64,000 nt of DNA from Cupriavidus necator N-1 (GCF_000219215.1 NC_015726.1:1550001-1614000); one strand, 5' to 3'. Positions 45,038-54,625 are shown, counted from the first letter of the stretch. Numbers and translations are program-made. The notes: generated by a model from the sequence alone, not told the origin.

Positions 45038-45973
45038 ATGGCTGACATCATTCTTCACCAGTACGCAACTTCGCCATTCTCCGAGAAGGTCCGCCTGCTG
45101 CTGGGCGCCAAGGGACTGGCGTGGCAGGCGGTGGAAATCCCCGCCATCCTGCCCAAGCCTGACCTGCTGGCGCTGACCGGCGGCTACCGCCGCACGCCGG
45201 TGATGCAGGTCGGTGCCGATATCTACTGCGATACCGCGCTGATCTGCGAGGTGCTGGACGCGCTGGCGCCCACGCCGGCGCTGTATCCGCCGGCCCAGGC
45301 CGCGGCGGCGCGGGTCGCGGCAGCCTGGTTCGATGCGGCGCTGTTCACGGCGTCGGTGACCTATGTGTTCCAGCCAGCCGGCGTTGCCAGCATGCTGGGC
45401 CACCTGTCGCCGGCGCAGGTCCAGGCCTTTAGCGCCGACCGCAAGGCCATGCGCGGCGACACCAATGCGCTGCGCATGCCGTTGGCCGAAGCCACCGCGC
45501 TGCTGCATGAAACGTTCGGTCAACTGGAAACGCAGTTCGCGGCGGGGATCGAGCATGTGGCCGGGCCGGCGCTGTCGGTTGCCGACTTCTCGCTGTACCA
45601 CAACCTATGGTTTATCCGCCGCGCCGGCGCGCTGGCGCAGCTGCTGGAGGCTTACCCGCGCCTGCAGGCCTGGTATGCGCGCATGAACACCTTCGGCCAT
45701 GGGCGGCCGCGCGTGATCGACAGCGAGGACGCGATCGGCGCCGCGCGCAGTGCCGATCCGGTCGTGCTGGATGAGGGTGTCATCGCCGATGCCGGCCTGC
45801 AGGCCGGCGACCCCGTCACCGTCACGCCCACCGACTATGCGCGCGACCCGGTGGCCGGCGTGCTGCTGTCGCTGACCGCGCGCCGCGTCACGCTGCGCCG
45901 CCAGGACCCGCGCGCCGGTGCGCTCAATGTGCATTTCCCGCGGCAGGGCTACCAGGTGCAGCGCGCCGCCTGA
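45038..45973 (+). CDS. Glutathione S-transferase family protein
   Basis: The 311-residue product has an N-terminal thioredoxin-like GST domain (ILHQYATSPFSEKVRLLLGAKGL; YRRTPVMQVGADIYCDT with the cis-Pro) and an all-helical C-terminal domain. It then adds about 80 residues (DPVTVTPTDYARDPVAGVL...), longer than the usual 200-230 residue GST. GGAGGT precedes ATG 45038. A role in conjugating reactive carbonyls or epoxides would fit the neighbouring epoxide-hydrolase-like gene. Confidence 0.88.
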   Translation: MADIILHQYATSPFSEKVRLLLGAKGLAWQAVEIPAILPKPDLLALTGGYRRTPVMQVGADIYCDTALICEVLDALAPTPALYPPAQAAAARVAAAWFDAALFTASVTYVFQPAGVASMLGHLSPAQVQAFSADRKAMRGDTNALRMPLAEATALLHETFGQLETQFAAGIEHVAGPALSVADFSLYHNLWFIRRAGALAQLLEAYPRLQAWYARMNTFGHGRPRVIDSEDAIGAARSADPVVLDEGVIADAGLQAGDPVTVTPTDYARDPVAGVLLSLTARRVTLRRQDPRAGALNVHFPRQGYQVQRAA

Positions 45974-46033
45974 GCGCGCGCACGGCACACGGCCCGCCGT
46001 TCCCCAAACGAATCACGCAACAGGACAGACGAT

Positions 46034-46936
46034 ATGAAGGATTTCTCCAACAAGGTGGCTGTCATTACCGGCGGTGCCTCGGGTTTCGGCAAGGAGTTTG
46101 CCCACATTGCCGCCGACATCGGCATGAAGCTGGTGCTGGCGGATGTGCAGGAAGACGCGCTGGACGCGACCGTAGCGGAATTCAAGGCACGCAATGTGCC
46201 GGTGATCGGGCTGCGCACGGACGTCTCGCGTGCCGACCAGGTGCAGGCGCTGGCCGATGCTGCCATCGAGGCCTTCGGCCAGGTCAACCTGCTGTTCAAT
46301 AACGCTGGCGTGGGCGCGGGCGGCCTGATCTGGGAGAACTCCGAGAAGGACTGGGAGTGGGTGCTGGGCGTCAACCTGTACGGTGTGGTGCACGGCGTGC
46401 GCATCTTCACGCCGCTGATGCTGGCCGCGGCAGGGAAGGATCCGGCCTACCAGGGCCATATCGTCAACACGGCGTCGATGGCGGGCTTGCTGAACCCGCC
46501 GGCAATGGGCGTGTACAACGTGTCCAAGCACGCGGTGGTGGCTTTGACTGAAACCCTATACCAGGACCTGGGCCTGGTGACGGAGCAGGTGCGCTGCTCG
46601 GTGCTGTGCCCGTACTTCGTGCCGACCGGCATCAACCAGTCCCAGCGCAACCGGCCCGCCGACCTGGCCAACCAGGCGCCGCCGACGCGCTCGCAGCTGG
46701 TGTCGCAGGCTTTGTCGGACAAGGCCGTCGGCTCCGGCAAGGTGACCGCCGCCGAGGTCGCGCAGCTGACCTTCGATGCCATCCGCGACGAAAGCTTCTA
46801 TATTTATTCCCACCCCCAGGCGCTCGCCCCCGTGCGCCAACGCTTCGAGGATATCGTCGGGCAGCGCAATCCCGGCGATCCGTTTGCCGACAAGCCCGAG
46901 GTCCGCGCGGGCCTCGTTGCCGCGTTGCGCGGCTGA
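46034..46936 (+). CDS. Short-chain dehydrogenase/reductase (SDR)
   Basis: This 300-residue classical SDR has TGGASGFGKEFAHIAADIGM (cofactor-binding), NNAGVGAGGLIWENS, VNTASMAGLLNPPAMGVYN with the catalytic Ser, and YNVSKHAVVALTE with the Tyr-Lys pair. A following Asp in LADVQED suggests NAD preference. It ends with about 50 extra residues typical of this subgroup. It is 60 bp after the GST gene and 34 bp before the hydrolase. Confidence 0.92.
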   Translation: MKDFSNKVAVITGGASGFGKEFAHIAADIGMKLVLADVQEDALDATVAEFKARNVPVIGLRTDVSRADQVQALADAAIEAFGQVNLLFNNAGVGAGGLIWENSEKDWEWVLGVNLYGVVHGVRIFTPLMLAAAGKDPAYQGHIVNTASMAGLLNPPAMGVYNVSKHAVVALTETLYQDLGLVTEQVRCSVLCPYFVPTGINQSQRNRPADLANQAPPTRSQLVSQALSDKAVGSGKVTAAEVAQLTFDAIRDESFYIYSHPQALAPVRQRFEDIVGQRNPGDPFADKPEVRAGLVAALRG

Positions 46937-46970
46937 CGCCAGCACAACGCCACAACGAGGAGGACCGCAT

Positions 46971-47921
46971 ATGGAGAACAACATGGCTGCCCCCGCCGCC
47001 GTGATCCGCCACCTGCAGTACGCCACGCTGCCCAACGGCACCCGCCTGCACTACGCCAGCGCGGGCGAGCGCGGCAAGCCGCTGATGCTGTTCGTGCACG
47101 GCTTTCCTGAATTCTGGTTCGAATGGGAGGCCCAGCTGGCCGAGTTCGGGCGCACGCATTTTGCCGTGGCGCCGGACCTGCGCGGCTACAACCTGTCGAG
47201 CAAGCCCGCCGAGGTCGAGGCCTACCGGCCGCGCCATATCGTCGAAGACCTGGTGCAGCTGGTCAGCGCGCTGGGCTATGACCAGGCCGTGGTGGTGGCG
47301 CACGACTGGGGCGGGGCGATCTGCTGGAACCTGGCGATCCAGTTCCCGCGGCTGGTGCGCCAGCTCATCATCGTCAACTCGCCGCATCCGTACCTGTTTG
47401 CGCGCGCGCTGGCCACCGATCCCGAGCAGCAGGCCGCTTCCGCGTACATGAACTGGCTGCGCAAGCCGGGCGCGGAAAAGGCACTGGCCGCCAACGACTT
47501 CGCGCTGCTGGACCGGATGCTGGCCGATGCCGACGGCAAGCCGGCGGCCTGGTACACGCCCGAGACGCGCGCCAGGTACCACGCGGCATGGTCCCAGCCG
47601 GGCGAAGGCCAGGACGCCGGCGTCCATCCGCTCACCGGCGGCGTCAATTTCTACCGCGCCTCGCCCATGCACCCGCCGGGCGAGGGCGAGCCGCCACCCG
47701 ACATCTCGCGCCTGGATTCGGCCGCCTTTGTGGTCAGGGTGCCCACGCTGGTGATCTGGGGCGAGCGCGACCGCGCGCTGCCGAAATCACTGGTGGACGG
47801 GCTGGGTGACTTCGTGCCGGACCTGCGCGTGGAACGCATCCCCGAGGGCACCCACTGGGTGATCCACGAGCAGCCGGAGCGGGTCAACCTGCTGATCCGC
47901 AGCGCGCTGCCTGTGTCCTGA
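46971..47921 (+). CDS. Alpha/beta hydrolase, epoxide hydrolase-like
   Basis: This 316-residue enzyme has LFVHGFPEFWFEWEAQL (oxyanion hole HGFP), the nucleophile elbow VVVAHDWGGAICWNLA with Asp as nucleophile, LVIWGERDRALPK with the acid, and EGTHWVIHEQPE with the catalytic His. The Asp nucleophile and HGFPEFW place it in the epoxide hydrolase/haloalkane dehalogenase group; epoxide hydrolysis is most likely. AACGAGGAGG precedes ATG 46971. It is the last gene of the run and is followed by a strong terminator. Confidence 0.91.
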   Translation: MENNMAAPAAVIRHLQYATLPNGTRLHYASAGERGKPLMLFVHGFPEFWFEWEAQLAEFGRTHFAVAPDLRGYNLSSKPAEVEAYRPRHIVEDLVQLVSALGYDQAVVVAHDWGGAICWNLAIQFPRLVRQLIIVNSPHPYLFARALATDPEQQAASAYMNWLRKPGAEKALAANDFALLDRMLADADGKPAAWYTPETRARYHAAWSQPGEGQDAGVHPLTGGVNFYRASPMHPPGEGEPPPDISRLDSAAFVVRVPTLVIWGERDRALPKSLVDGLGDFVPDLRVERIPEGTHWVIHEQPERVNLLIRSALPVS

Positions 47922-47925
47922 TCCG

Positions 47926-47965
47926 GGCAAGACCAGCCCCCGGGGGCTGGTCTTGCCTTCTTCCT
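47926..47965 (+). terminator. Perfect 32-bp palindrome, bidirectional-type terminator
   Basis: GGCAAGACCAGCCCCC is followed directly by its exact reverse complement (47926-47957) and then by TTCTTCCTCTTCC. It lies 4 bp after the hydrolase stop and should end the long operon. Confidence 0.85.
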
Positions 47966-48153
47966 CTTCCATTACCATCGCGGCGCCGCCCCCCCATCTC
48001 CTCTTCCACCTGGCGAACCAGTCATGCTCCAGCGAGTTTGCCGAAATTGGTTCGTACTGGTCCCTTAGTGATATCTAATTGATGCCAATGGTATTGATTG
48101 GCCGAAGGGAAGGCAGCGGCCGCGCCAGACTTGAAAGATAACGACTGCCATTC

Positions 48154-48470
48154 ATGGGAAACCAGAGCTCACCGATGCTGCGTTATCACCGCATTTACCT
48201 CGTATTGCGCCAGAAAATCCTCAACGGGGTCTATGACGTGAGCGGCCTGCCGCCCGAATTCGGGCTGATGGAGCAGGACCGGGTGGCGCGCGTGACCGTG
48301 CGGCGGGCGCTGGCCGAGCTGCACAAGGAAGGGCTGATTTACCGGCGGCCGGGGCAGGGGACCTTCGTCACGCCGCCGGCGGCATCAAGTCGCTGGGCGG
48401 CGCCAGGCTGGAAGCGGTGCTGGGCGATGCCGAGTCACAGCCGGAGATCGGCGCAGCCGAAGTCGAGAAG
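48154..48470 (+). pseudogene. GntR-family regulator remnant, frameshifted and truncated
   Basis: The frame gives a GntR winged helix: [39 protein letters not shown] and [12 protein letters not shown]. At about 48378 the sequence continues in the next frame as [19 protein letters not shown], the usual start of the effector (UTRA-like) domain; adding one G to the GG at 48378 restores [14 protein letters not shown]. The effector domain then breaks off after about 25 residues and LeuD-like sequence begins. I infer a one-base deletion plus a larger deletion or recombination. The HTH-only product (106 residues in the first frame) could still be made. Confidence 0.7.
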
Positions 48471-49157
48471 ATGAACGAGGCTGGCGCCAGCGCCGTGGTC
48501 GGCGCCTATGCCAGCGCGATATGCCTCGACACCGACGCCATTATCCCGTCGCGGGAAATGAAGCGTGTCTCCAAGCACGGGCTGGCCGAGGGCCTGTTCT
48601 CCGGCTGGCGCTACCTGGCGGGAACGGACCGCAGCCTCGATCCCTTGTTCGTGCTGAACCAGCCGGCGTACACCGGGGCGTCGATCCTGCTGGCCGGAAG
48701 CGATTTCGGCTGCGGCTCCTCGCGCGAGCATGCGGTGTGGACGCTGAAGGAGTTCGGCATCCGCGCCATCGTCGCGCCTGGCTTCGGTGCCATCTTCCAC
48801 AACAACTGCGTGCGCAACGGCCTGTTGCCGGTGGTGCTGCCGATGGCAACGGTGCAGGCGCTCGCCGACGACTGCGCCGGAGCGCCGGCCACGCATCACG
48901 GCACCGCGATCTTCAACAACGTGGAAGCCAGCTTCAAGTACCAGGTGACGCCGGCATTGCTGATGAGCGTGTGGCCGCGGACTATGCCAGGGGCTGCGGC
49001 ATCAACGACGCTCCAGGCGCACCGAATGGCGATCTACCAGAAGGCATCGGGGATCGATTGCACCGGCCAGCGCGCGGTGGCCGCGATCAACGGCGTGTGT
49101 CCGTCGGCCGATGACAGCCAGGCGGTGTTGCCCGTGGGCCTGCGCCACAAGTTCTGA
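48471..49157 (+). pseudogene. LeuD-like isopropylmalate dehydratase small-subunit remnant
   Basis: From ATG 48471 the frame reads [55 protein letters not shown] and then [20 protein letters not shown], unmistakable swivel-domain LeuD sequence. After ATVQALADD the expected C-terminal portion is missing. Instead about 90 residues of other origin follow ([19 protein letters not shown] onward), with signs of a further frameshift near 49005 (YARGCGIND in one frame, [12 protein letters not shown] in the next). No leuC partner is present. The whole appears to be a decayed mosaic. Confidence 0.65.
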
Positions 49158-49198
49158 CGCAGGCGGTGCGGATCGCGGGGCACGCCCCGCGATCCGTC

Positions 49199-49720
49199 TC
49201 AGGACAACCGCTCGCGGTACAGGCGGTAGTTCTCGTCGTCGAAGCAGACGAAGGTGACCTGCTCGATCTCCGGCGCCCCGGCCAGCGCCTCGCGCACCGC
49301 GGCGATGGCAATGTCCGCCGCGCGCTCGCGCGGGAAGGCGTAGATGCCGGTGCTGATATTGGGAAAGGCCAGCCTGCGCAGGTGGTGCTGCGCCGCCAGC
49401 CGGATGCTGTTGCGGTAGGCGTTGGCGAGCAGTTCGTCCTCGCCCTGGTCGCCGCCTTGCCAGACCGGCCCGACCGCATGGATCACGTATGGCGCCGGCA
49501 GGTGGCCGCCGGTGGTGATCACCGCCTCGCCGGTGGGGCAGCCGCCCTGCGCGTCGCGGATCGCGCGGCAGGCCTCCTTGATGGCGGAGCCGCCGGCCCC
49601 GTGGATGGCCCCGTCTACGCCACCGCCGCCCAACAGGCCGCTATTGGCCGCGTTGACGATGGCATCGACCTCCATCCGGGTGATATCGCCATGGACTACC
49701 TGCAAATGCTCGCCGCTCAT
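49199..49720 (-). CDS. Macrodomain protein, O-acetyl-ADP-ribose deacetylase type
   Basis: This 173-residue single macrodomain resembles YmdB/MacroD enzymes that hydrolyse O-acetyl-ADP-ribose or remove ADP-ribose from proteins. It shows [21 protein letters not shown] (adenine and catalytic Asn region), [15 protein letters not shown] (diphosphate loop with the active-site Asp), and [20 protein letters not shown]. Length is typical. It stands alone, 78 bp before the alcohol dehydrogenase stop on the same strand. Confidence 0.94.
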   Translation of the reverse strand: MSGEHLQVVHGDITRMEVDAIVNAANSGLLGGGGVDGAIHGAGGSAIKEACRAIRDAQGGCPTGEAVITTGGHLPAPYVIHAVGPVWQGGDQGEDELLANAYRNSIRLAAQHHLRRLAFPNISTGIYAFPRERAADIAIAAVREALAGAPEIEQVTFVCFDDENYRLYRERLS

Positions 49721-49797
49721 GTTGTCTCCTGCACTGTGGAGGGGAGGGCCGCCGGACAGCCGCTTGGTCGGTCTGACCGGCGGGAAGCTGCTGTGTG

Positions 49798-50946
49798 CTA
49801 CATGGACTGCTCAAGCATACGCCGATAATCCGCGGCGCTGGCGTCTTTCGGGTTGGTCTTGTGGCAGTGATCGACCAGCGCACCGGCAATCACCTTGTCG
49901 AACATGTCCTCGGTGACGCCCATCTGGCGCAGCCCGGTGGGCAACCCCAGGCGCGCGGTCATGTCGTGCACGGCCTGCGCGATATCGGCGCCGTCGGGCA
50001 GGTGCATGGCGCGGCGCAGGCGTGCGTAGCGGTCGTCGCGCACCACCGTGGGCGCGTCGGCATTGAAGCGCAGCACCGCGGGCATCACTACCGCATTGAG
50101 GGTGCCGTGGTGCAGGCCGGTGCGGCCGTCGATCTTCAGCCCGCCCAGCGGGTGCGACAGCGAATGCACGCAGCCCAGCCCCTTCTGAAAGGCCATTGCG
50201 CCCTGCATCGATGCGCTCATCATGTTCAGGCGCGCGTCGCGGTCCTGGCCGTCGCGGGTGGCGCGCTCGATATGGCCCCAGCCGCGCTCCAGGCCATCCA
50301 GCGCAATGCCGTCCGCGGGCGGGTTGAAGGCGGGGGCCAGGAAGGTCTCGATGCAGTGCGCGATTGCATCCATGCCGGTGGCCGCGGTCAGCCCGGCGGG
50401 CAGCCCCAGCGTCAGTTCGGGGTCGCAGACTGCGGACTTGGGCAGCAGGTGCCAGGAATGGAAGCCCAGCTTGCGGCCGTCGTCCAGGATGATGATGGCG
50501 CCGCGTGCTACCTCGCTGCCGGTGCCCGAGGTGGTGGGCACCGCGATCAGCGGCGCCGCCTTGTCGGTGATCTTGGCGCTGCCGCCTTCGATGGTGGCAT
50601 AGGTGGTCAGCTCGCCCTCATGCGTGGCCAGGATGGCGATGCCCTTGGCCAGGTCGATCGACGAGCCGCCGCCCACCGCCACCAGCCCGTCGCAGCCGGC
50701 CTCGCGGTACTGCGCGGCGGCCTTGCGCACCATGGCCTCGGTCGGGTTCGACGGGGTTTCATCGAACACTGCAACCTGCAAGCCCTGCATCGCATCAACG
50801 GCACGCTGCGCCACGCCGGCGGCGACCACGCCCTTGTCGGTCACCAGCAGCGGGCGGCGGATGCCGATGCGCTCGCATTCGGACTTGAGCAGGCTTACTG
50901 CGCCGAAATCCAGGTGGATGTGGGTCAGATAGTAGATAAACGCCAT
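49798..50946 (-). CDS. Iron-containing (type III) alcohol dehydrogenase
   Basis: This 382-residue NAD(P)-dependent dehydrogenase has [19 protein letters not shown] for the cofactor and [19 protein letters not shown]. Metal ligands are in [11 protein letters not shown] (Asp), [12 protein letters not shown] (His), [11 protein letters not shown] (His) and [11 protein letters not shown] (His). The start ATG 50946 ([15 protein letters not shown]) is followed by family sequence; the open extension beyond is rejected. It diverges from a hydrolase gene with a perfect palindrome between them. The alcohol is not identifiable; hydroxyacid-oxoacid or maleylacetate-type substrates are alternatives. Confidence 0.92.
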   Translation of the reverse strand: MAFIYYLTHIHLDFGAVSLLKSECERIGIRRPLLVTDKGVVAAGVAQRAVDAMQGLQVAVFDETPSNPTEAMVRKAAAQYREAGCDGLVAVGGGSSIDLAKGIAILATHEGELTTYATIEGGSAKITDKAAPLIAVPTTSGTGSEVARGAIIILDDGRKLGFHSWHLLPKSAVCDPELTLGLPAGLTAATGMDAIAHCIETFLAPAFNPPADGIALDGLERGWGHIERATRDGQDRDARLNMMSASMQGAMAFQKGLGCVHSLSHPLGGLKIDGRTGLHHGTLNAVVMPAVLRFNADAPTVVRDDRYARLRRAMHLPDGADIAQAVHDMTARLGLPTGLRQMGVTEDMFDKVIAGALVDHCHKTNPKDASAADYRRMLEQSM

Positions 50947-51280
50947 GTTTGCTTGTCTCCTGCCGGGATCTGCCGCGAAATTGTCTTTTGCACGGGCCTG
51001 GACCGGATACTCGCCAGGCACGCTGTCTTGGGTTTCAATGGGCCTGCATTGCTGTTTCCGGAGCCCTCGGGATCGCTTCAGCCGATCATCGCCCAAAAAC
51101 TTGCCGCGTGGCAGGCTGACAGGGATTTTTCGGGGTTATCTCGTACTGCCGGGCACCTGGAACATCTGGCATCATACTAAAATCGAACGATCGTTCACAA
51201 TTCGAACTTCTCCCGATGCGGGCGACGTGCCAGAGCTTCTGCGCGCCGCTGGCGCCGGGTCCGGATCCGCGTTATTCCCT
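50947..51280. promoter_or_regulatory. Divergent promoter region between alcohol dehydrogenase and hydrolase
   Basis: This 334-bp gap between start codons is GC rich except near 51165-51215, which holds the GAACGATCGTTC palindrome. It probably carries both promoters. No other gene is credible here. Confidence 0.5.
51185..51196. promoter_or_regulatory. Perfect palindrome GAACGATCGTTC, candidate TetR-type operator
   Basis: A 12-bp perfect palindrome sits 85 bp before the hydrolase ATG in an AT-rich patch. It resembles the left part of the motif at 35216 (GAACGACCGTGC), 10 of 12 bases. The regulator is not in the window. Confidence 0.5.
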
Positions 51281-52303
51281 ATGTCCGCCGTACCGTCTTC
51301 CAGCCCTGATGCGCCCGCCACGCCCGGCCTGCCGTCCAGCCCGCTCGACCCGCAGGTGGCCGCGCTGCTGGAGCTGATCGCGCGCGCCAAGCGGCCGCCG
51401 ATCCACGCGATGGCGCCGGAGGACGCCAAGATCGCCTACGAGAAAAGCGCGCCGATCCTGGATATCAACCCGCCGCCCGTGCATATGGCGGAAGACCTGC
51501 TGGTGCCGGCGTGCGACGGCCACGCCATTCCGGTCAGGCTTTACACCCCGCGCGAGGCCAGCTGGACTGAACCGCTGCCCTTGCTGGTGTATTTCCACGG
51601 CGGCGGCTTCACGGTCGGCAGCGTCAATTCGCACGATCCACTGTGCCGGCTGCTGTGTGGCCAGGCGGACTGCATGGTGCTGTCGGTGGACTACCGGCTC
51701 GGGCCGCAATGGCGTTTCCCGACGGCGGCCAACGACGCTTTCGACGTGCTGCACTGGGTCTTCGCCGAAGCCGACCGGCTGGGTGCCGACCCGGCGCGCA
51801 TCGCGCTGGGAGGCGACAGCGCCGGCGGCACGCTGGCCGCGGCGTGTGCCGTGGAGGCCCGCAATACGGGCCTGGCGCCCGTGCTGCAGTTGCTGATCTA
51901 TCCCGGCACCTGTGCGCGCCAGGACACGCCGTCGCACCGCGCGCTGGCCGATGGCTACCTGCTGACGGCGGACATGATCCGCTGGTTCTTTGCCCAGTAC
52001 CTGGACCAGGAAGCCAGCCGCGACGACTGGCGTTTCGCCCCGCTGGACGGCGGCGGCACCGGCGCCGAGGTGCGCGGCACATGCCCTGCCTGGATCGCCG
52101 TGGCCGGCTACGACCCGCTGCACGACGAGGGCGTGGCCTACGCAGAGAAGCTGCGCGCCGCCGGCGTGGCCGCCACGCTGGCGGACTACCCCGGCATGAT
52201 CCATGATTTCTTCAAGCTGGGCCGGTTCGTGCCGGCGGTGGCGCAGGCACATGCCGACGCCGTTGCCGCGCTGCGCGCCGCGTTCGGCACACCGCACAAC
52301 TAG
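51281..52303 (+). CDS. Alpha/beta hydrolase, hormone-sensitive-lipase family
   Basis: This 340-residue esterase has the HSL oxyanion motif YFHGGGFTVGSVNSHD, the nucleophile elbow GGDSAGGTLAAACAVEA, the acid in YDPLHDEGVAYA, and the His in GMIHDFFKLG. N-terminal LELIARAKRPPIHAMAPEDA is the cap region common in this family. ATG 51281 gives the usual length. It probably hydrolyses short acyl esters. It is followed by a Bug receptor and a thioesterase gene on the same strand. Confidence 0.93.
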   Translation: MSAVPSSSPDAPATPGLPSSPLDPQVAALLELIARAKRPPIHAMAPEDAKIAYEKSAPILDINPPPVHMAEDLLVPACDGHAIPVRLYTPREASWTEPLPLLVYFHGGGFTVGSVNSHDPLCRLLCGQADCMVLSVDYRLGPQWRFPTAANDAFDVLHWVFAEADRLGADPARIALGGDSAGGTLAAACAVEARNTGLAPVLQLLIYPGTCARQDTPSHRALADGYLLTADMIRWFFAQYLDQEASRDDWRFAPLDGGGTGAEVRGTCPAWIAVAGYDPLHDEGVAYAEKLRAAGVAATLADYPGMIHDFFKLGRFVPAVAQAHADAVAALRAAFGTPHN

Positions 52304-52383
52304 ACCAGCAGCCGCGGTCAGCGCCGCACCGGCCCGGCCTTCCATTTTCAGCAGTGACTTGCAGCACAAGGAGACATAGTCAA

Positions 52384-53367
52384 ATGCAACGCCGCCACTT
52401 CATCGCCCGCGCGGGCATCGCCGCCGCCACCGCGGCACTGGGCCTTGCCGCCATGCCCGCCCAGGCACAGGCCGACAAGTTCCCGCAGCGCCCGATCCGC
52501 CTGGTGATCGGCTACACCGCCGGCGGCTCCACGGATATCCCGTTCCGCGTGCTGGCCGACAACGCCTCCAAGATCCTGGGCCAGCCCGTGATCGTCGAGA
52601 ACAAGCCCGGCGCGGGCGGCGTGCTGCCCGCGCAGATGATGCAGGCCACCGCGCCGGACGGCTACACGCTGGCCCAGGTGGCCATGCCGGTCTACCGCCT
52701 GCCGTACACCACCAAGATCAACTGGGACCCGGTCAAGGACCTGAGCTACATCATCAACCTCGCCGGCTATTCGTTCGGCCTGGTGGTGCCGGCCGATTCG
52801 CCGATCAAGACGATGCAGGAGTACATCGCCTACGCCAAGGCCAACCCGGGCAAGCTGACCTACGGCTCGCCGGGCTCCATGACCACGCTGCACCTGACCA
52901 TGGAAGAGCTGGCCATGAAGCAGGGCGTGCAGTTCTCGCACATCCCCTACAAGGGCAATTCCGAGTCGATGCAGGCGCTGCTGGGCGGCCACGTGATGTC
53001 GGTGGCCGACACGCCGGCGTGGGCACCGTATGTGGAGCAGGGCAAGCTGCGCCTGCTGTCGACCTGGGGCGAGAAGCGCTCGGCGCGCTTCCCCAACGTG
53101 CCGACGCTGAAGGAACTGGGCATCGGCATCGTGCAGACCTCGCCGTTCGGCCTGGTCGCGCCCAAGGGTACCGACCCGAAGATCGTGCAGAAGCTGCATG
53201 ACGCCTTCAAGAAGGCCATGGACATGCCGAACTACCGCGAATCGCTGGCCAAGTTCGACATGGAGCCGTACTACATGAACAGCCAGCAATACGCGCAGTT
53301 TGCGGCCGAGACCGTCAAGAAGGAAAAGGCGATCATCGAGAAGCTGGGGCTGGCCAAGGCGCAATAA
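52384..53367 (+). CDS. Tripartite tricarboxylate transporter receptor (Bug family)
   Basis: This 327-residue periplasmic binding protein has a twin-arginine-looking signal (MQRRHFIARAGIAAATAALG, ending MPAQAQA), then FPQRPIRLVIGYTAGGSTDI and VIVENKPGAGGVLPAQMM, the family signature. Bug proteins are very numerous in Cupriavidus and Bordetella relatives and usually bind carboxylates. No tctA or tctB membrane genes are present, so it is an orphan receptor. CAAGGAGA precedes the ATG. Confidence 0.93.
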   Translation: MQRRHFIARAGIAAATAALGLAAMPAQAQADKFPQRPIRLVIGYTAGGSTDIPFRVLADNASKILGQPVIVENKPGAGGVLPAQMMQATAPDGYTLAQVAMPVYRLPYTTKINWDPVKDLSYIINLAGYSFGLVVPADSPIKTMQEYIAYAKANPGKLTYGSPGSMTTLHLTMEELAMKQGVQFSHIPYKGNSESMQALLGGHVMSVADTPAWAPYVEQGKLRLLSTWGEKRSARFPNVPTLKELGIGIVQTSPFGLVAPKGTDPKIVQKLHDAFKKAMDMPNYRESLAKFDMEPYYMNSQQYAQFAAETVKKEKAIIEKLGLAKAQ

Positions 53368-53483
53368 CGGCGATCAGCCTGCCGCCACCATCATCGATTC
53401 AGGCCGCCGCGCCTGCCGGCCCTGTCCGGCGGGCCGGCGGCCTGGTGCCTTGACAAGCCACGACAAACAAGGAGACCAAGCCG

Positions 53484-53921
53484 ATGGCCAAAGAGGATTT
53501 CCGCCACAGCATCCCCCTGCGCGTGCGCTGGGCCGAAGTCGATCCGCAGTCGATCGTCTTCAACGCGCACTACCTGACGTACTGCGATATCTGCGTGACC
53601 GAGTACTGGCGCGCGCTGGGCATCCGCTATCCGGAAGACGTGCTGCACGCGCATGGCGTGGACATCTTCGTGGTCAAGTCCACGCTGGAATACCACGCCT
53701 CGGCGCGCTTTGACGACGAGCTGGAAATCCGCGGCCGCATGTCGCGCCTGGGGCGCTCGAGCATGCTGTTCCGGGTGGAGATGTTCCGCGGCGACGAGCA
53801 CCTGATCACCGGTGAGATCGTCTATGTGTGCGCGGACCCGGCCACGCAGAAATCGGCGGCGATTCCGGGGCAGGTAAGGGAGACGATTGAAGGGTATGAG
53901 GTGGTGAAGCCGGCGGTGTGA
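53484..53921 (+). CDS. YbgC/4HBT-type acyl-CoA thioesterase
   Basis: This 145-residue hotdog-fold thioesterase has LRVRWAEVDPQSIVFNAHYLTYCD, where the Asp of the EVDPQ segment is the catalytic residue of the 4HBT/YbgC group, and FFVVKSTLEYHA-like second strand (DIFVVKSTLEYHASARFDD). It hydrolyses acyl-CoA thioesters. AAGGAGA lies 9 bases before ATG 53484. It follows the Bug receptor by 116 bp. Confidence 0.9.
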   Translation: MAKEDFRHSIPLRVRWAEVDPQSIVFNAHYLTYCDICVTEYWRALGIRYPEDVLHAHGVDIFVVKSTLEYHASARFDDELEIRGRMSRLGRSSMLFRVEMFRGDEHLITGEIVYVCADPATQKSAAIPGQVRETIEGYEVVKPAV

Positions 53922-54156
53922 GGCAAGGCGTCACCGAATGACGCCGCCCGCCTTGCCGGTAGCGCGCCGCCGGATTCCAGGTGCAGCAAGAATTATCGGT
54001 GTCCTGCATCAGCTGTCGCGACCTGTAACACAAAGATGTTGGTAAGTAGGGATCGCTTGCCTAGAATCGGTGTGAGCCAGTGCTCAAAGAGGATCTTCGT
54101 TGCCGAAGCATTCTTTAGGAAGGCAATGTCGAATCACAAACCATGAGGAGACGGCA

Positions 54157-54525
54157 ATGACCATGCGTAAGCTGCCTGCAGTCGGCTTGACAGTGATGAT
54201 GGTGCTCGCTTTTACGACGGCGAGCGCCCAGCAGAAACCGGAATCAACAGCCCCGCAAAGCGCGGAATCCGCCCAGATTCCGCCAGCGCCATCGACTACC
54301 GCCGAAGCCAAGGCCAAAATCTCCGAGCGTTTCAAGATTGCCGATACCAACCACGACGGGAAGCTAAGCCGCGAAGAAGCCCAGGCAGGCGCGCCGGTAG
54401 TCTACAAGCACTTTGACAAGATCGATGTCAAGAAGTCGGGTTACGTCACCGAACGTCAGATCGGTGCGTACTGGACATCGAAGTCCAAGGCACAGCAGCA
54501 GAAAGAGGATCCCATCTGGAACTGA
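54157..54525 (+). CDS. Secreted EF-hand domain protein
   Basis: This 122-residue protein begins with a signal peptide (VGLTVMMVLAFTTASAQ), then a Pro/Ser/Ala-rich linker. One good EF-hand loop follows (DTNHDGKLSREE, Ca ligands at 1, 3, 5 and 12) and one degenerate loop (DVKKSGYVTERQ). It may bind calcium in the periplasm. GAGGAG lies 8 bases before the ATG. Its codon use and AT content are slightly different from neighbours. The partner is unknown. Confidence 0.85.
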   Translation: MTMRKLPAVGLTVMMVLAFTTASAQQKPESTAPQSAESAQIPPAPSTTAEAKAKISERFKIADTNHDGKLSREEAQAGAPVVYKHFDKIDVKKSGYVTERQIGAYWTSKSKAQQQKEDPIWN

Positions 54526-54547
54526 CGTCTTCGCCTCTGCTTGACCC

Positions 54548-54575
54548 GATCCCCTTTCCCGCGCACGGGAAAGGG
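54548..54575. repeat. Single REP-like hairpin
   Basis: TCCCCTTTCCCGCGCACGGG then AAAGGGGG forms a 10-bp stem related to the REPIN units at 33.3 and 39.5 kb. It may end transcripts of the EF-hand and denD genes, which converge here. Confidence 0.55.
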
Positions 54576-54625
54576 GGCCGGCCCGCGGGAGATGCCAGCA
54601 TGTCGCGAAGGAAGCCGGCCTGGCT

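Noticed and set aside
47926..47957. Perfect 32-bp palindrome as a phage or integron attachment site
   Set aside because: No integrase, tRNA or flanking repeat; its place 4 bp after a stop fits a terminator.
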